From Streptomyces sp. Ru73 (GTDB taxonomy: Bacteria; Actinomycetota; Actinomycetes; Streptomycetales; Streptomycetaceae): DNA of 52,170 nucleotides. This document shows positions 16,829 through 28,078 of the stretch, piece by piece; position 1 is the first letter of the stretch, and each line of letters starts with the position of its first letter. Location of the stretch: the NCBI RefSeq assembly GCF_002920575.1, contig NZ_PQSQ01000056.1, positions 1-52,170 on the forward strand. The letters are read 5' to 3'. The position numbers were made by a program, and so were the translations under genes. A model generated the notes under the pieces. That model saw only the letters and a program-made list of their open reading frames with translations. It ran no database searches and had not been told where the DNA came from.

Positions 16829-17075
16829 CGGCGCGTACAGGGGGGTGAGCCCCGCTCCGGGCGCTCACCGGATCGGGTGGTTTCCCGTCGCGTCCGCCTG
16901 ACGCGCGCCCCTCGTGGCCCGTGGCCTAAAGTCCTGATGAGGGCCCGATCCGGCACCCCCGTACGGCGGTTGACGGCCGGTCCCGCCCCGAACATGCCGT
17001 TTCGTCACGCTTGATCGCAGTTGTCGCCCGATGCGAGAACAGGGCGCGGCACAGGCGTGACGAGGGGAGCAGCAC

Positions 17076-19454
17076 GTGGGCGGGACCACCCTGGCGGAGC
17101 CGGACGAGCGCTCGGGACCACCGGCGTCCGACGACGCGACGACGGCGACGGGGGAGGCGGAACGGCTCGCCGGGCACGCCCCCGCCGAGGACGAACGGCC
17201 CGGACCCCGCCGCGTCCGTCTGGCGGCCGCCCTCGGCCTGGCCCCGGCGCTGCTGCTCGCGGCGCTGGGCCAGACCGCCGTGGTCACCCCGCTCCCGGCG
17301 ATCGCCGGCGCGCTGCACGGCACCGGCCGGGCGGCCTGGGCCGTCCCTGCGTACCTCCTCGCCTCGGCCGTCGCGCTGCCGCTGTACGGCCGGCTCGGCG
17401 ACCGCCTCGGCCGCAAGCCCGCCCTGCTCCTCGCCCTCCTGGTCTTCGTGGCCGGGTCCGCGCTCGCCGCCCGTGCGCACACGATGGACGCGCTGCTCGC
17501 CGGCCGCGCGCTCCAGGGGCTCGGCGCCGGCGGCATCCTGGGCGGCGCGCACGCGCTGGCCACGGAGACCGCGCAGCCCCGCGCACGAGTGCGCGCCACG
17601 GTCCTCACGGGTGTCACCCACGGCCTCGGTACCCTGGCCGGCCCGCTGTTCGGCGCCCTCGTCACCGCACACGCCTCCTGGCGCTGGTGCTTCGCCGCGA
17701 ACGTGCCCGTCGGGCTGTTCGCCTTCCTCGTGGTGGCCGTGGCCCTGAAGGCGCCGCGGTCCGCCCGGCGGCCGGGCACCGACCCGGTGGGCGTCCTGCT
17801 GCTCGCCGCCTCCTTCGTGTGCGTGGTCCTGCTCGCCTCCTGGGCCGGTACGGAGTACGCCTGGGACTCGCGCGTCGTCCTCGGGCTCGGCTGCGGCGCG
17901 CTCGGCAGTGCCCTGCTCTTCGTGGCCGTCGAACACGCCGTCGCCGAACCGATCCTGCCGCCCCGCCTCCTCCGCGACCGGACCTTCCTGGCCGCCGGCG
18001 TCGTCGGCGGCGCGGCCGGCGCGGCGCTCTTCGGGGCCGCCCGCTGCCTCCCGCTCTTCCTCCAGGGGCCCGGCGGCACCTCCGCCACGGAGGCCGGCCT
18101 GCTGCTGCTCCCGATGGCGGGCGGCTTCGTCCTGGCCGCAGCGGTCACCGGCCGCCTCACCGCCCGCACCGGGCACCACAAGCTGTTCCCCGTACTGGGC
18201 TGCGCCCTGGCCGCCGAGGGCATGTGGCTGCTGTCGCATCTCCAGGAGGACACCGCACGCGCCACGTTCGCGCTCGGGGCGGGCATCCTCGGCCTCGGCC
18301 TGGGCTTCGTCCTGCCGGTCCTCCCCGTCGCCGCGCGGCACGCCGTACGCCCCGACGACGGCCCCACCCCCCTCGCCACCGGCCTCTGCGCCCGGCAGCT
18401 CGGCGGCGCACTCGGCGCGGCGGCGCTCGGGGCCGTGCTCGCCGCCCGGGCAGCGCCGCTGCACGCCGCCGATCCGGCTGTCCTCGGCGACGCCGTGCCC
18501 GGCCTCCTCCGCCACTTCGTGCCCGTGCTCGTCCTCGGGCTCCTGCTCGCCTGCTTCCTCAAGGAGAACCCCCTGGTGTCCCACGCTGCCCACTCCCCGC
18601 ACGGCCCGCTGACCGCGTCCGACGGCGGCGGCGCCGAGGCCGTCGCGACCGTCCCCGCCGCCCGCACCGCGCCGGCGCCGGCCCCGTACACCCAGGCCGG
18701 CGTGCCGGTCTGCGGCACCGTGCAGCACCACGACGGCAGCGTCGTGCCGCGCGCCGCGCTCACCCTCATCGACGTCACCGGCCGGCAGATCGGGCGCGGC
18801 GCGACCGGCGAGGACGGGCGGTACGCGCTGAGCACCCCGGGCACCGGCGCTTACGTACTGATCGCGGCGGCCGGCGGCCACCAGCCGCAGGCCGTCACCG
18901 TCACGGTCGGGGACCGGCCGGTCGACCTCGACGTGGTCCTGGGCGGCGCCGGACGGCTCGCGGGCACGGTCACCACGGCCGACGGCACGCCGGTGCGCGA
19001 CGCCATGGTGACGCTGACGGACGTACGCGGCGAGGTCGTGGCGACGACGCGCAGCGGACGCGAGGGCGGCTACGTCATCAACGAGCTGGTGGCGGGGGAG
19101 TACACGCTCGCCTCCAGCGCCCCCGCCTTCCGCCCCGCTGCCCTGCCGGTGACCGTCCAGGCGTCCCGTGAGACCCGCCAGGACGTCGAGCTGGCGGGCG
19201 GCGCCGTGCTGCGCGGCACCGTACGGGCCGGCGGCGGGCGTCCCGTGGAGGACGCCCGGGTCACGCTCCTGGACGCGGGCGGCAACGTCGTGGACACCGC
19301 GACGACGGGCCCCGACGGCCTCTTCCGCTTCGTCGACATGGCCGCCGGCGAGTACACCGTCGTCGCGTCCGGGTATCCGCCGGTCGCCACCGTCCTCCAG
19401 GTCGCGGGCGGCGGCCGCACGGAGCGCGATCTCCAGCTGGGGCACGAGGACTGA
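17076..19454 (+). CDS. MFS transporter fused to three carboxypeptidase-regulatory-like domains
   Basis: Residues about 50-495 form a DHA2-type major facilitator with some 14 membrane segments; the motif-A loop LYGRLGDRLGRK follows segment 2. After a 40-residue Pro/Ala linker come three repeats of about 80 residues (from about 538, 625 and 708). Each has the carboxypeptidase-regulatory/transthyretin-like pattern G-T-V...G-x-P-V-x-x-A-x-V-T-L-x-D...G-x-x-G-x-Y...G-x-Y-x-L. With an even helix count the repeats should be cytoplasmic, unusual for this fold. The GTG start follows GAGGGGAG. The substrate is unknown; drug/proton antiport is the family norm. Confidence 0.88.
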   Translation: MGGTTLAEPDERSGPPASDDATTATGEAERLAGHAPAEDERPGPRRVRLAAALGLAPALLLAALGQTAVVTPLPAIAGALHGTGRAAWAVPAYLLASAVALPLYGRLGDRLGRKPALLLALLVFVAGSALAARAHTMDALLAGRALQGLGAGGILGGAHALATETAQPRARVRATVLTGVTHGLGTLAGPLFGALVTAHASWRWCFAANVPVGLFAFLVVAVALKAPRSARRPGTDPVGVLLLAASFVCVVLLASWAGTEYAWDSRVVLGLGCGALGSALLFVAVEHAVAEPILPPRLLRDRTFLAAGVVGGAAGAALFGAARCLPLFLQGPGGTSATEAGLLLLPMAGGFVLAAAVTGRLTARTGHHKLFPVLGCALAAEGMWLLSHLQEDTARATFALGAGILGLGLGFVLPVLPVAARHAVRPDDGPTPLATGLCARQLGGALGAAALGAVLAARAAPLHAADPAVLGDAVPGLLRHFVPVLVLGLLLACFLKENPLVSHAAHSPHGPLTASDGGGAEAVATVPAARTAPAPAPYTQAGVPVCGTVQHHDGSVVPRAALTLIDVTGRQIGRGATGEDGRYALSTPGTGAYVLIAAAGGHQPQAVTVTVGDRPVDLDVVLGGAGRLAGTVTTADGTPVRDAMVTLTDVRGEVVATTRSGREGGYVINELVAGEYTLASSAPAFRPAALPVTVQASRETRQDVELAGGAVLRGTVRAGGGRPVEDARVTLLDAGGNVVDTATTGPDGLFRFVDMAAGEYTVVASGYPPVATVLQVAGGGRTERDLQLGHED

Positions 19455-19805
19455 CGCCGTGTCACCGGGCGGCGCGGCCGTCCGCCGTCGCGGAACGCCC
19501 CGCTCCGGAGCGTCCGTGCGCAGTCGGCGCACACTCGGCGGAAATATGCACCTTCATGCGTACGCGGCCTCCGCGCGGCGCGCGTTTCCGCTACGGTCCC
19601 GTGCCCGTGGGCGACCGTCGTCCACGGGACCGGCGGGAGGTGTGCGCGGAGTGGGACAGGCGTGTGTGCCGCGGAGTAACACGAGGCAGGACGGCTGCGG
19701 AGCCGCGTACCGCACTTCCCCGAATGCGCCCCGTCCGGCAGCCCGTGGCCGTACCGTGGTAGCGGGACGCAGATCATGCGGACGCGTACGAAGGAGCAAC
19801 CGCCC
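19455..19805 (+). promoter_or_regulatory. Intergenic region before the PP2C phosphatase gene
   Basis: This gene-free stretch contains a perfect 12-bp palindrome CGCTCCGGAGCG at 19501-19512, which may help terminate the MFS transcript, and a hairpin with 7-bp arms CCCGTGG/CCACGGG at 19604-19628. AAGGAG at 19791-19796 is the ribosome site of the next gene. No convincing promoter hexamers were identified. Confidence 0.45.
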
Positions 19806-22313
19806 ATGGAGCGTGGCCCGTCGCACGGCGACGACATGGTGAGCCCGGCACCCGGGGTGCCGGCGCCGCGGGACCCCGAGCCCGGCCGTATCCCGCTGGC
19901 CGTCGTCGTGGTCGACGCGCGCGGTCTGGTGTCCCACTGGAGCCGGGGCGCACGCCGGCTCTTCGGCCCCTCGCGCGAGGAAGCCGTGGGCGCGCCCGCC
20001 GTGGAGCTGATGCCCGTCTCCGGCGCGCTGGGCTCCGACGAGTGGCGCGGCCCGGAAGGCACGGAGGAGCTGGACGACGCCGAGGGCCCGGACGGTTCCG
20101 GGCTGGAGTCCGCGCTCGGCGGCGAGACGTCCTACCCGCGGGCCGGGCGGGCCCGGATGGCCGATCCGGAGCGCGGCCGGGTCGACATACTGTGGTGGGC
20201 GTACCCCCTCGTCGGGCCGGGCGCCGAGCGGCTGCTCGTGCTGGCGGCCGACGCGGGCCGGCTGCACGGCGAGGACGAAGGGGAGGACGGCCGGGAGCGG
20301 TACGCACCGGGCTTCGCGCTGCACACCGACTTCCCCGGCTCCCAGGAGCTGGCCCGCCGGCTGCCCGAGATCCTGCCGAACATGAGCCCGCAGGAGAGCG
20401 CCAGGATCGTTTCCCAGGTGCTCGAACTGGGCTACCCCGTCCTGGAGATCAGCCAGCAGGAGCGTTTCCCGGTCACCCCGGACTGGGGCGTGCCCCGGCG
20501 CGTGGAGCGGCGGGCGCGGCTGCTGCGCGCCACCGCGGAGACGGCCGCCGACCCGCAGGCAGCGGCGGCGGCAGCGGCGGCCGCCGCCGAGCTGGAGTCC
20601 GACCTCGAATACGCGGCGGTCCGCGAGCGCCTGGAGTTCCTGAACGAGGTCAGCGGGCGCATCGGCTCCTCGCTCGACCTGGCCCGCACCATCCAGGAGG
20701 TCAGCGAGGCGGTCGTGCCCCGCTTCACCGACGTCGCGGGCACCTACCTGCGCGAGCAGGTCATCGCGGGCGAGGGCTTCCCCGACGGGCCGCCGGACGA
20801 GACGACCATGTGGCACCGCGTCGCCGTGGAGCACAACGACGAGCCGGGCCGCTGGGACGACGTGGTGCCGGTCGGCGAATCGATGCCGTTCCCCGCGCAC
20901 ACGCCGTTCTTCCAGTGCATGACCAGCGGCGAGCCCGTCCTGATCCCGCGGATCAGCGAGGAGATGGGCAACGCCATCGCGGCGCAGTTCGAGAAGCGCG
21001 ACATCAGCCCGCTGATCAACCTGCGCTCCATGCTGCTCCTGCCCCTCAAGGCGCGGAACGTCGTCCTCGGCTTCATGATCCTGCTGCGCCACCCGGAGCG
21101 CGCCGAGTTCAACGACATGGACCGGGTGACAGGCGCCGAACTGGCCGCGCGTGCCGGGCTGGTGCTGGACAACGCCCGTATGTACACGTACCAGGAGAAC
21201 GTCGCGGAGACGCTGCAGGACAGCATGCTCCCGCACATCGAGCCCCGGATGGCGGGCTGCGACACCGCCACCCGCTACCTCCCGGGCACCCGCCTCGGCC
21301 GGGTCGGCGGCGACTGGTTCGACACGATCAAGCTGCCCGGCTCCCGTACGGCGCTGGTGGTCGGCGACGTCATGGGACACGGACTGAACTCGGCCGCGAT
21401 GATGGGCCAGTTGCGGACGGCCGTGCAGACCATGGCCGCCATCGACATGGCGCCGGCCCAGCTGCTGCGCGGTCTGGACGACCTCGCCCAGCGCCTCGGC
21501 GACAACTACCTCGCGACGTGTCTGTACGTGGTCTACGACCCGATCGAGTCCCGGCTGACCATCGCCAATGCCGGGCACATCCCGCCGGTCGTGGTGCGCG
21601 CGGCGGACGGCCGCAGCGAGCTGCTGGACCTGCCGACGGGCGCGCCGATCGGCGTCGGCGGGGTGCCCTTCGAGGCCGTGACCGTGCCGGTCGAGCCCGG
21701 TGACCGGCTCGTGCTGTGCACGGACGGACTGGTGGAGGTGCGCGGCGAGGACATCGGCGTGGGGCTGGCGGCGCTCGCCGAGTCCGCGGCGCACCCGGCG
21801 GCTTCCATGGACGAGGCCTGCGACACGATCATCCGTGCACTGAACACCAGGGGCGGCCGCAAGGACGACGTGGCGCTGCTGATGGCCCGGCTGAACGGCA
21901 TCCCGCGCTCGGACGTGGCCGAGTGGCGGCTGCCCATCGCGGCGCGCGAGGTGTCCCGGGCCCGCCGGCTGGTCCGCTCCCAGCTGCGCAGCTGGGACCT
22001 GGAGGCCGCGGCCGACACGGCCGAGCTGCTGGTCAGTGAGGTGATGACCAACGCGGTACGGCATGCGCACACCCAGCGCGTCGTCCTGCGCCTGGTGCGT
22101 ACGGACGCGCTGCTGTGCGAGGTGTCCGATGACGACCACAGCCTGCCCCAGCTGCTGAACGTCCGTGACGAGGACGAGTACGGGCGCGGTCTGCGGGTGG
22201 TGAGCCGGCTGGCGCGCGAGTGGGGCACGAGCCGGACGGCGACGGGCAAGACGGTGTGGTTCGAGCAGTCGCTGCCGCCGGTGCGACGCGGATCACGTTC
22301 GAACATCAGGTGA
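19806..22313 (+). CDS. PAS-GAF-SpoIIE phosphatase with C-terminal RsbW-like ATPase
   Basis: The 835-residue signalling protein has an N-terminal PAS-like segment (about residues 28-88, PLAVVVVDARGLVSHWSRGA), an Ala-rich helix, a GAF domain (about 276-450), a SpoIIE/PP2C phosphatase (about 489-700, GRVGGDWFD and VVGDVMGHG supplying metal-binding Asp residues), and a GHKL ATPase (about 708-830, LLVSEVMTNAVRHAH and GRGLRVVSRLA). Such proteins dephosphorylate anti-anti-sigma factors and can phosphorylate them through the ATPase half. I prefer the ATG at 19806, 9 bases after AAGGAG, over the ATG at 19776. No sigma or antagonist gene is adjacent. Confidence 0.92.
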   Translation: MERGPSHGDDMVSPAPGVPAPRDPEPGRIPLAVVVVDARGLVSHWSRGARRLFGPSREEAVGAPAVELMPVSGALGSDEWRGPEGTEELDDAEGPDGSGLESALGGETSYPRAGRARMADPERGRVDILWWAYPLVGPGAERLLVLAADAGRLHGEDEGEDGRERYAPGFALHTDFPGSQELARRLPEILPNMSPQESARIVSQVLELGYPVLEISQQERFPVTPDWGVPRRVERRARLLRATAETAADPQAAAAAAAAAAELESDLEYAAVRERLEFLNEVSGRIGSSLDLARTIQEVSEAVVPRFTDVAGTYLREQVIAGEGFPDGPPDETTMWHRVAVEHNDEPGRWDDVVPVGESMPFPAHTPFFQCMTSGEPVLIPRISEEMGNAIAAQFEKRDISPLINLRSMLLLPLKARNVVLGFMILLRHPERAEFNDMDRVTGAELAARAGLVLDNARMYTYQENVAETLQDSMLPHIEPRMAGCDTATRYLPGTRLGRVGGDWFDTIKLPGSRTALVVGDVMGHGLNSAAMMGQLRTAVQTMAAIDMAPAQLLRGLDDLAQRLGDNYLATCLYVVYDPIESRLTIANAGHIPPVVVRAADGRSELLDLPTGAPIGVGGVPFEAVTVPVEPGDRLVLCTDGLVEVRGEDIGVGLAALAESAAHPAASMDEACDTIIRALNTRGGRKDDVALLMARLNGIPRSDVAEWRLPIAAREVSRARRLVRSQLRSWDLEAAADTAELLVSEVMTNAVRHAHTQRVVLRLVRTDALLCEVSDDDHSLPQLLNVRDEDEYGRGLRVVSRLAREWGTSRTATGKTVWFEQSLPPVRRGSRSNIR

Positions 22314-22322
22314 AAGACCGGC

Positions 22323-22354
22323 TATCACTCTTGAAAGGAGCGTTACCACTCTTG
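22323..22354 (+). repeat. Direct repeat TATCACTCTTG / TACCACTCTTG
   Basis: Two 11-base copies differing at one position lie at 22323-22333 and 22344-22354, start to start 21 bases, i.e. two helical turns. They sit between the phosphatase stop and the methyltransferase start and may be an operator. A small hairpin (CTGCCG/CGGCAG) follows at about 22360-22376. Confidence 0.5.
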
Positions 22355-22387
22355 CGGCCTGCCGTGACCCGGCAGTAGCAATTGGCC

Positions 22388-23113
22388 ATGAGCGCATCGA
22401 GCCAGGGATCAACGGCATGGGAAGGCTTCTGGCGCGATGCGCCGGCGGGCGAGGGCGAGGTCTTCTGGGACGCGAGACCCGAGCAGGCGGTCGCGCTCCA
22501 TCTCCCGCTCTTCGAGGAGCACTTCGATCCCGCACTGCCCGTGATCGACCTTGGCTGCGGTAACGGCACTCAGACCCGCTTTCTGGCCGAACGGTATCCA
22601 CGTGTGATCGGCGTTGACGTCTCGGCGTCCGCAATTGACCGGGCCCGGCGTGAGGACCCCGCCGGGGTGGCCGAATACCGACAGCTGGACGCCACCGACA
22701 CCGGCCGGGCGGCCGCACTGCACACGGACGTCGGCGACGCCAACGTCTACATGCGCGGCGTACTGCACCAGTGCGCCCCCGAGGACCGGCCGCGCATCGT
22801 CGCCACCATCGCCCGCCTCCTCGGCACGCGCGGCCGGCTCTTCCTCGTCGAGCCGTCCGAGGAGGCCAAGGCCGTCCTCATGTCCCTGGTACAGCGCCCG
22901 GAGGGCCCGCCGCCCAAGGTGCGCGCGATCTTCTCGCACGGCATCGCGCCCGCCGAGATGCCCGACGGCTCCATACCGGACCTGCTGGCCGCCCACGGCC
23001 TGGAGACGGCCGGCTCCGGCCGCCTCCCGCTGATCACCACCCAGACCCGCCCCGACGGCTCCGTCGTCGAGGTCCCCACCAACTGGCTGGTGGCCAGGGC
23101 CCGGGAGGTCTGA
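22388..23113 (+). CDS. Class I SAM-dependent methyltransferase
   Basis: This 241-residue Rossmann methyltransferase has motif I VIDLGCGNGTQTRFLAE (about residue 55), the acidic motif II in IGVDVSASAID, and motif III/IV region ANVYMRGVLHQ. The substrate is unknown. The ATG at 22388 is preferred; a TTG two codons upstream is in frame. No clear ribosome site is present. It is downstream of the phosphatase gene by 74 bases, but the intervening direct repeats suggest its own control. It converges on adk. Confidence 0.87.
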   Translation: MSASSQGSTAWEGFWRDAPAGEGEVFWDARPEQAVALHLPLFEEHFDPALPVIDLGCGNGTQTRFLAERYPRVIGVDVSASAIDRARREDPAGVAEYRQLDATDTGRAAALHTDVGDANVYMRGVLHQCAPEDRPRIVATIARLLGTRGRLFLVEPSEEAKAVLMSLVQRPEGPPPKVRAIFSHGIAPAEMPDGSIPDLLAAHGLETAGSGRLPLITTQTRPDGSVVEVPTNWLVARAREV

Positions 23114-23156
23114 GACGGGTACGCGTGAGGCGGGTACGCGGGCGGCCGGCACGGGC

Positions 23157-23717
23157 TCAGGCACGGCCCACCGCGGTGGCGACGGCGTCCCGCACCCGCC
23201 CGGCGATCTCCGCCACCGTGCCGACCGCGTCGACCGTGACGAGCAGGTCGGCGTACGTGTCCAGCAGCGGCGCGGTCTGCCTGCGGTACACCCGCAGCCG
23301 GTTGCGGATGACGTCCTCGGTGTCGTCGGGACGGCCGCGGCCCAGCAGCCGGTCCACCACGACCTCCTCGGGCACGGCGAATTCCAGTACGGCGGTCAGC
23401 CCGGTGCCGTCCGCCGCGAGCAGGTCAGCGAGCACGCCGGCCTGCCGGACGGTGCGCGGATAGCCGTCGAGCAGGAAGCCGTCGCGGGCGTCGGGCTCGG
23501 CCAGCCGGCCGCGCACCATGTCGTCGGTCAGCTCGTCGGGGACGAGCTCACCGGCGTCGAGGTACGCGCGGGCGGCCCGGCCCAGCCGGGTGCCGTCCGC
23601 GAGGTGCGCCCGGAACAGGTCGCCGGTGGACAGGTGCGGCACGCCGAGCTCTTCGCCGAGCAGGGCCGCCTGGGTGCCTTTGCCCGCGCCGGGCGGGCCG
23701 ATGAGCACGAAACGCAT
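23157..23717 (-). CDS. adk: Adenylate kinase (second copy, linked to acsA)
   Basis: The 186-residue kinase has the P-loop GPPGAGKGTQ at residues 8-17, STGDLFRAHL, DGYPRT and a short LID (LLGRGRPDDT). It catalyses AMP + ATP to 2 ADP. It is shorter than the housekeeping enzyme of about 215-217 residues normally found in the ribosomal-protein operon, so this is probably an additional copy. It follows acsA by 41 bases on the same strand; recycling the AMP made by acetyl-CoA synthetase would explain the linkage. Confidence 0.92.
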   Translation of the reverse strand: MRFVLIGPPGAGKGTQAALLGEELGVPHLSTGDLFRAHLADGTRLGRAARAYLDAGELVPDELTDDMVRGRLAEPDARDGFLLDGYPRTVRQAGVLADLLAADGTGLTAVLEFAVPEEVVVDRLLGRGRPDDTEDVIRNRLRVYRRQTAPLLDTYADLLVTVDAVGTVAEIAGRVRDAVATAVGRA

Positions 23718-23758
23718 GGGTGAGGGTGCCTTCCGGGAGTGTCGGGGGAGGGGGCACG

Positions 23759-25690
<1,932 letters not shown>

Positions 25691-25751
25691 CGGGGAGCCT
25701 CCGGGCGGGCGTCGGACAGAGAGGGGGCGCTCAGGCGAGCGGGGGGTGTGC

Positions 25752-27290
25752 TCAATGTGGCGCGGGGAGGTTGGCGGAAGGTTGGTGAGCGGGGCGCGGG
25801 GTCCGCGGGCGCGGGGTCGCGGCGGCAGGCCGGACCGGCGTTGCGGTCCGTACGATCCGCGGCAGCAGCGGGCCCGCCGTCCGGCGGCGCAGCGCACCGT
25901 GCCACACGCCCCAGCCGTACGCGAGGTCGTCCAGGCGGCGGACGGCCGTGTGCGTCAGCGGGCCGAGGCCGGAGGCGGCGCGCCGGTGGTCGAGCAGGCC
26001 CTCGGCGAGCGCGGCGGCGAGCAGCAGCCGGCGGGCCCGGCGGCTCGCGGCGCCGGCCGCCAGCGCCAGCGGCCAGTGGTGCCGGGTCGCGCAGCGCAGC
26101 AACTGCTCGGCGGTGCCGCGCAGTCCGGCGAGCGTGAGCAGCGCGGCAGCCCGTACCGGGGTGTCCGCGTCCGGCATCCGGCGGGCCAGCCGTACCGCGG
26201 TCACCCCGGCCAGCGTGACGGCGGCGGCGGCCGGCAGCGGGCGCCCGCGCAGCAGCAGCGCGCAGGCCGCCACCGACCAGGGCGCGGCGTGCAGGGGCGG
26301 CACCTGTCCGGGGTGCCGCAGGGCCAGTTCGGCGGCGCCGGTGCCGTATCCGGCACGCTGGCCGAGCCAGTCGCGCAGTCCGGTGCGGTGGTGGTGGCCC
26401 ACGGTGGCTCCGGGCACGTACCGCAGCCGCCAGCCCGCCTCGTACAGCCGCATGCACAGGTCCACGTCCTCGGCCACGCGGAGCCGGGGATCGAAGCCGG
26501 CGCCGAGCGCGGCCCGCCGGACGACGAGCGTCGCGCTCGGCACGTACGCGAGCGCCGACAGTGGCACGACGGGCCCTTCCCGCGGGCCCATGTCCAGCGG
26601 CGAGCGGACCGCCTCGTAGCGGTCCAGCACGCCGCGCCGGCCCGCAGGGGCGGGCGCGGCGACGATCCGGGGCGCGGCGAGCGCCACCGCGGGGTCGGCG
26701 AACTGGGCCAGCAGGGGCGCCAGCCAGCCCGGCCGGGGCGCCACGTCGGAGTCGAGGAACGCGACGTACGGGGTGGCCGCGTGCCGCAGCCCGGTGTTGC
26801 GCGCGGCGGCGGGGCCGAGGTTGCGGGGATGCCGGAGCAGGGTGGCGCCGTGCCGGGCCGCCGCCCGCGCCAGCGCAGCCGGATCGCGCGAGCCGTCGTC
26901 GACGACCAGCACCGGCAGCTCCGCGGTCTTCGGGTCGTCCCGCAGCCGGGCGAGCAAGCCCTCCACCAGGTCTGCCCGGTCCCGGGCGGGCACGACGACG
27001 GTGGTACGGACGCCACCGTCTCCCGGAGCCACGGGGGGCCGCGGATGCACCGCGCCGATGTCCAGCAGCCGCCGGGCGAGCGCCGCCGAGGTCCGGCCGG
27101 TCACCGTGAACCGGCCGCCGTCGAGCAGCCGCGCGGCCGTCGGCCCGAGCCGGAGCAGCCGGGGCAGCGCGCCGCCGAGCAGCAGCCGCCCGTCGCGCGA
27201 CCGGTGCGCGTCGGCGGCGAGTTCGACGGTGAAGCCGACGGGCAGCCGGGTGTCCCACGGGCCGGGCAGGGGCATGGGCGTGCCGCTCAT
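25752..27290 (-). CDS. mftF: Mycofactocin glycosyltransferase MftF
   Basis: The 512-residue protein begins with the MftF-type domain (PVGFTVELAADAHRSRDGRLLLGG) and then a GT-A family 2 glycosyltransferase: VVVPARDRADLV, VVDDGSRD, FLDSDVAPRPGW with the DxD metal site, and AEDVDLCMRLYEAGW. The C-terminal third is Ala/Arg-rich with hydrophobic helices that may hold it at the membrane. MftF adds a beta-glucan chain to premycofactocin. The ATG at 27290 overlaps the SDR stop (ATGA). Confidence 0.92.
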   Translation of the reverse strand: MSGTPMPLPGPWDTRLPVGFTVELAADAHRSRDGRLLLGGALPRLLRLGPTAARLLDGGRFTVTGRTSAALARRLLDIGAVHPRPPVAPGDGGVRTTVVVPARDRADLVEGLLARLRDDPKTAELPVLVVDDGSRDPAALARAAARHGATLLRHPRNLGPAAARNTGLRHAATPYVAFLDSDVAPRPGWLAPLLAQFADPAVALAAPRIVAAPAPAGRRGVLDRYEAVRSPLDMGPREGPVVPLSALAYVPSATLVVRRAALGAGFDPRLRVAEDVDLCMRLYEAGWRLRYVPGATVGHHHRTGLRDWLGQRAGYGTGAAELALRHPGQVPPLHAAPWSVAACALLLRGRPLPAAAAVTLAGVTAVRLARRMPDADTPVRAAALLTLAGLRGTAEQLLRCATRHHWPLALAAGAASRRARRLLLAAALAEGLLDHRRAASGLGPLTHTAVRRLDDLAYGWGVWHGALRRRTAGPLLPRIVRTATPVRPAAATPRPRTPRPAHQPSANLPAPH

Positions 27291-28078
27291 CCGGTGAACC
27301 CGCCGTCCGCGTGCAGCACGGACCCGGTGACCGCGCCGGCCTCGCGGGCGCAGGCCCACGCGACGACGATGGCCACTTCCTCCGGCGCCAGCACCCGCCC
27401 GACCAGCTGGCTCCTGGCGAGTTCGGCGGTGTCACCGAGGCCGTAGAGGGCGGCGGTGGCGCGCAGCATGGCGGTGTCGGTGGAGCCGGGGGAGACCGCG
27501 ACCGCGTTGACCCCGGTGTCCCGCAGGTCGCAGGCGAGGCCGCGGACCAGGCCCAGTACGGCGTGCTTGGCAGCGCAGTAGCCGCCCAGTCCCCACAGTC
27601 CGCGGTGCGCGGCCGCCGAGGCGAGCGCGACGAACCTGCCGTGCCGCGGCTCCGGCCTGCGGAGCAGCGCGGGCACGGCGGCGCGCGCCAGGTTCAGTAC
27701 GCCGGTGACGTCCACGTCGAAGAGCGTGCGCCAGTCCGCTTCGGGCTGTTCCCAGACCGGGCCGCCTCCCAGGATCACCGCGGCGGCCGCCACCGCGGCG
27801 TCCAGCCCGCCGAACTCCCGCTCGGCCAGGGCCACGGCGCGGTGCAGCGCTCCGGTGTCGCGCACATCGGCCCGTACGGTGCGGACGTCCGTGAACTCGG
27901 CTTCCAACGCGGCCAGTTGATCCGGCGCTGCCAGGGCGTAGGGGACGCCGGGGTCGTCCGCGCAGGCGTCGACGGCGACCACCGCCCAGCCCTCGCCCGC
28001 CAGCCGGCGGACGACCGCGGCGCCGATGCCCCGCGCCGCTCCGGTGACCACGGCCACCCGCTGCTCTGGCCCGCTCAT
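27287..28078 (-). CDS. Mycofactocin-coupled SDR-family oxidoreductase
   Basis: This 263-residue short-chain dehydrogenase has the TGAARGIG loop and YCAAK catalytic pair and ends in SVLHADGGFTG. The usual NNAG motif is replaced by an Ala-rich AVAAAAV. Mycofactocin-linked SDRs hold NAD(H) tightly and pass electrons to mycofactocin instead of exchanging the cofactor, and this gene sits in the middle of the operon with ATGA overlaps at both ends. The likely substrate is an alcohol or carveol-like compound, not determined. The frame is open further upstream, but only as a shadow of mftE. Confidence 0.9.
   Translation of the reverse strand: MSGPEQRVAVVTGAARGIGAAVVRRLAGEGWAVVAVDACADDPGVPYALAAPDQLAALEAEFTDVRTVRADVRDTGALHRAVALAEREFGGLDAAVAAAAVILGGGPVWEQPEADWRTLFDVDVTGVLNLARAAVPALLRRPEPRHGRFVALASAAAHRGLWGLGGYCAAKHAVLGLVRGLACDLRDTGVNAVAVSPGSTDTAMLRATAALYGLGDTAELARSQLVGRVLAPEEVAIVVAWACAREAGAVTGSVLHADGGFTG

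Noticed and set aside
19556..19762. 68-codon frame in the gap before the PP2C gene
   Set aside because: It has no ribosome site and a composition of random Arg/Pro-rich sequence.
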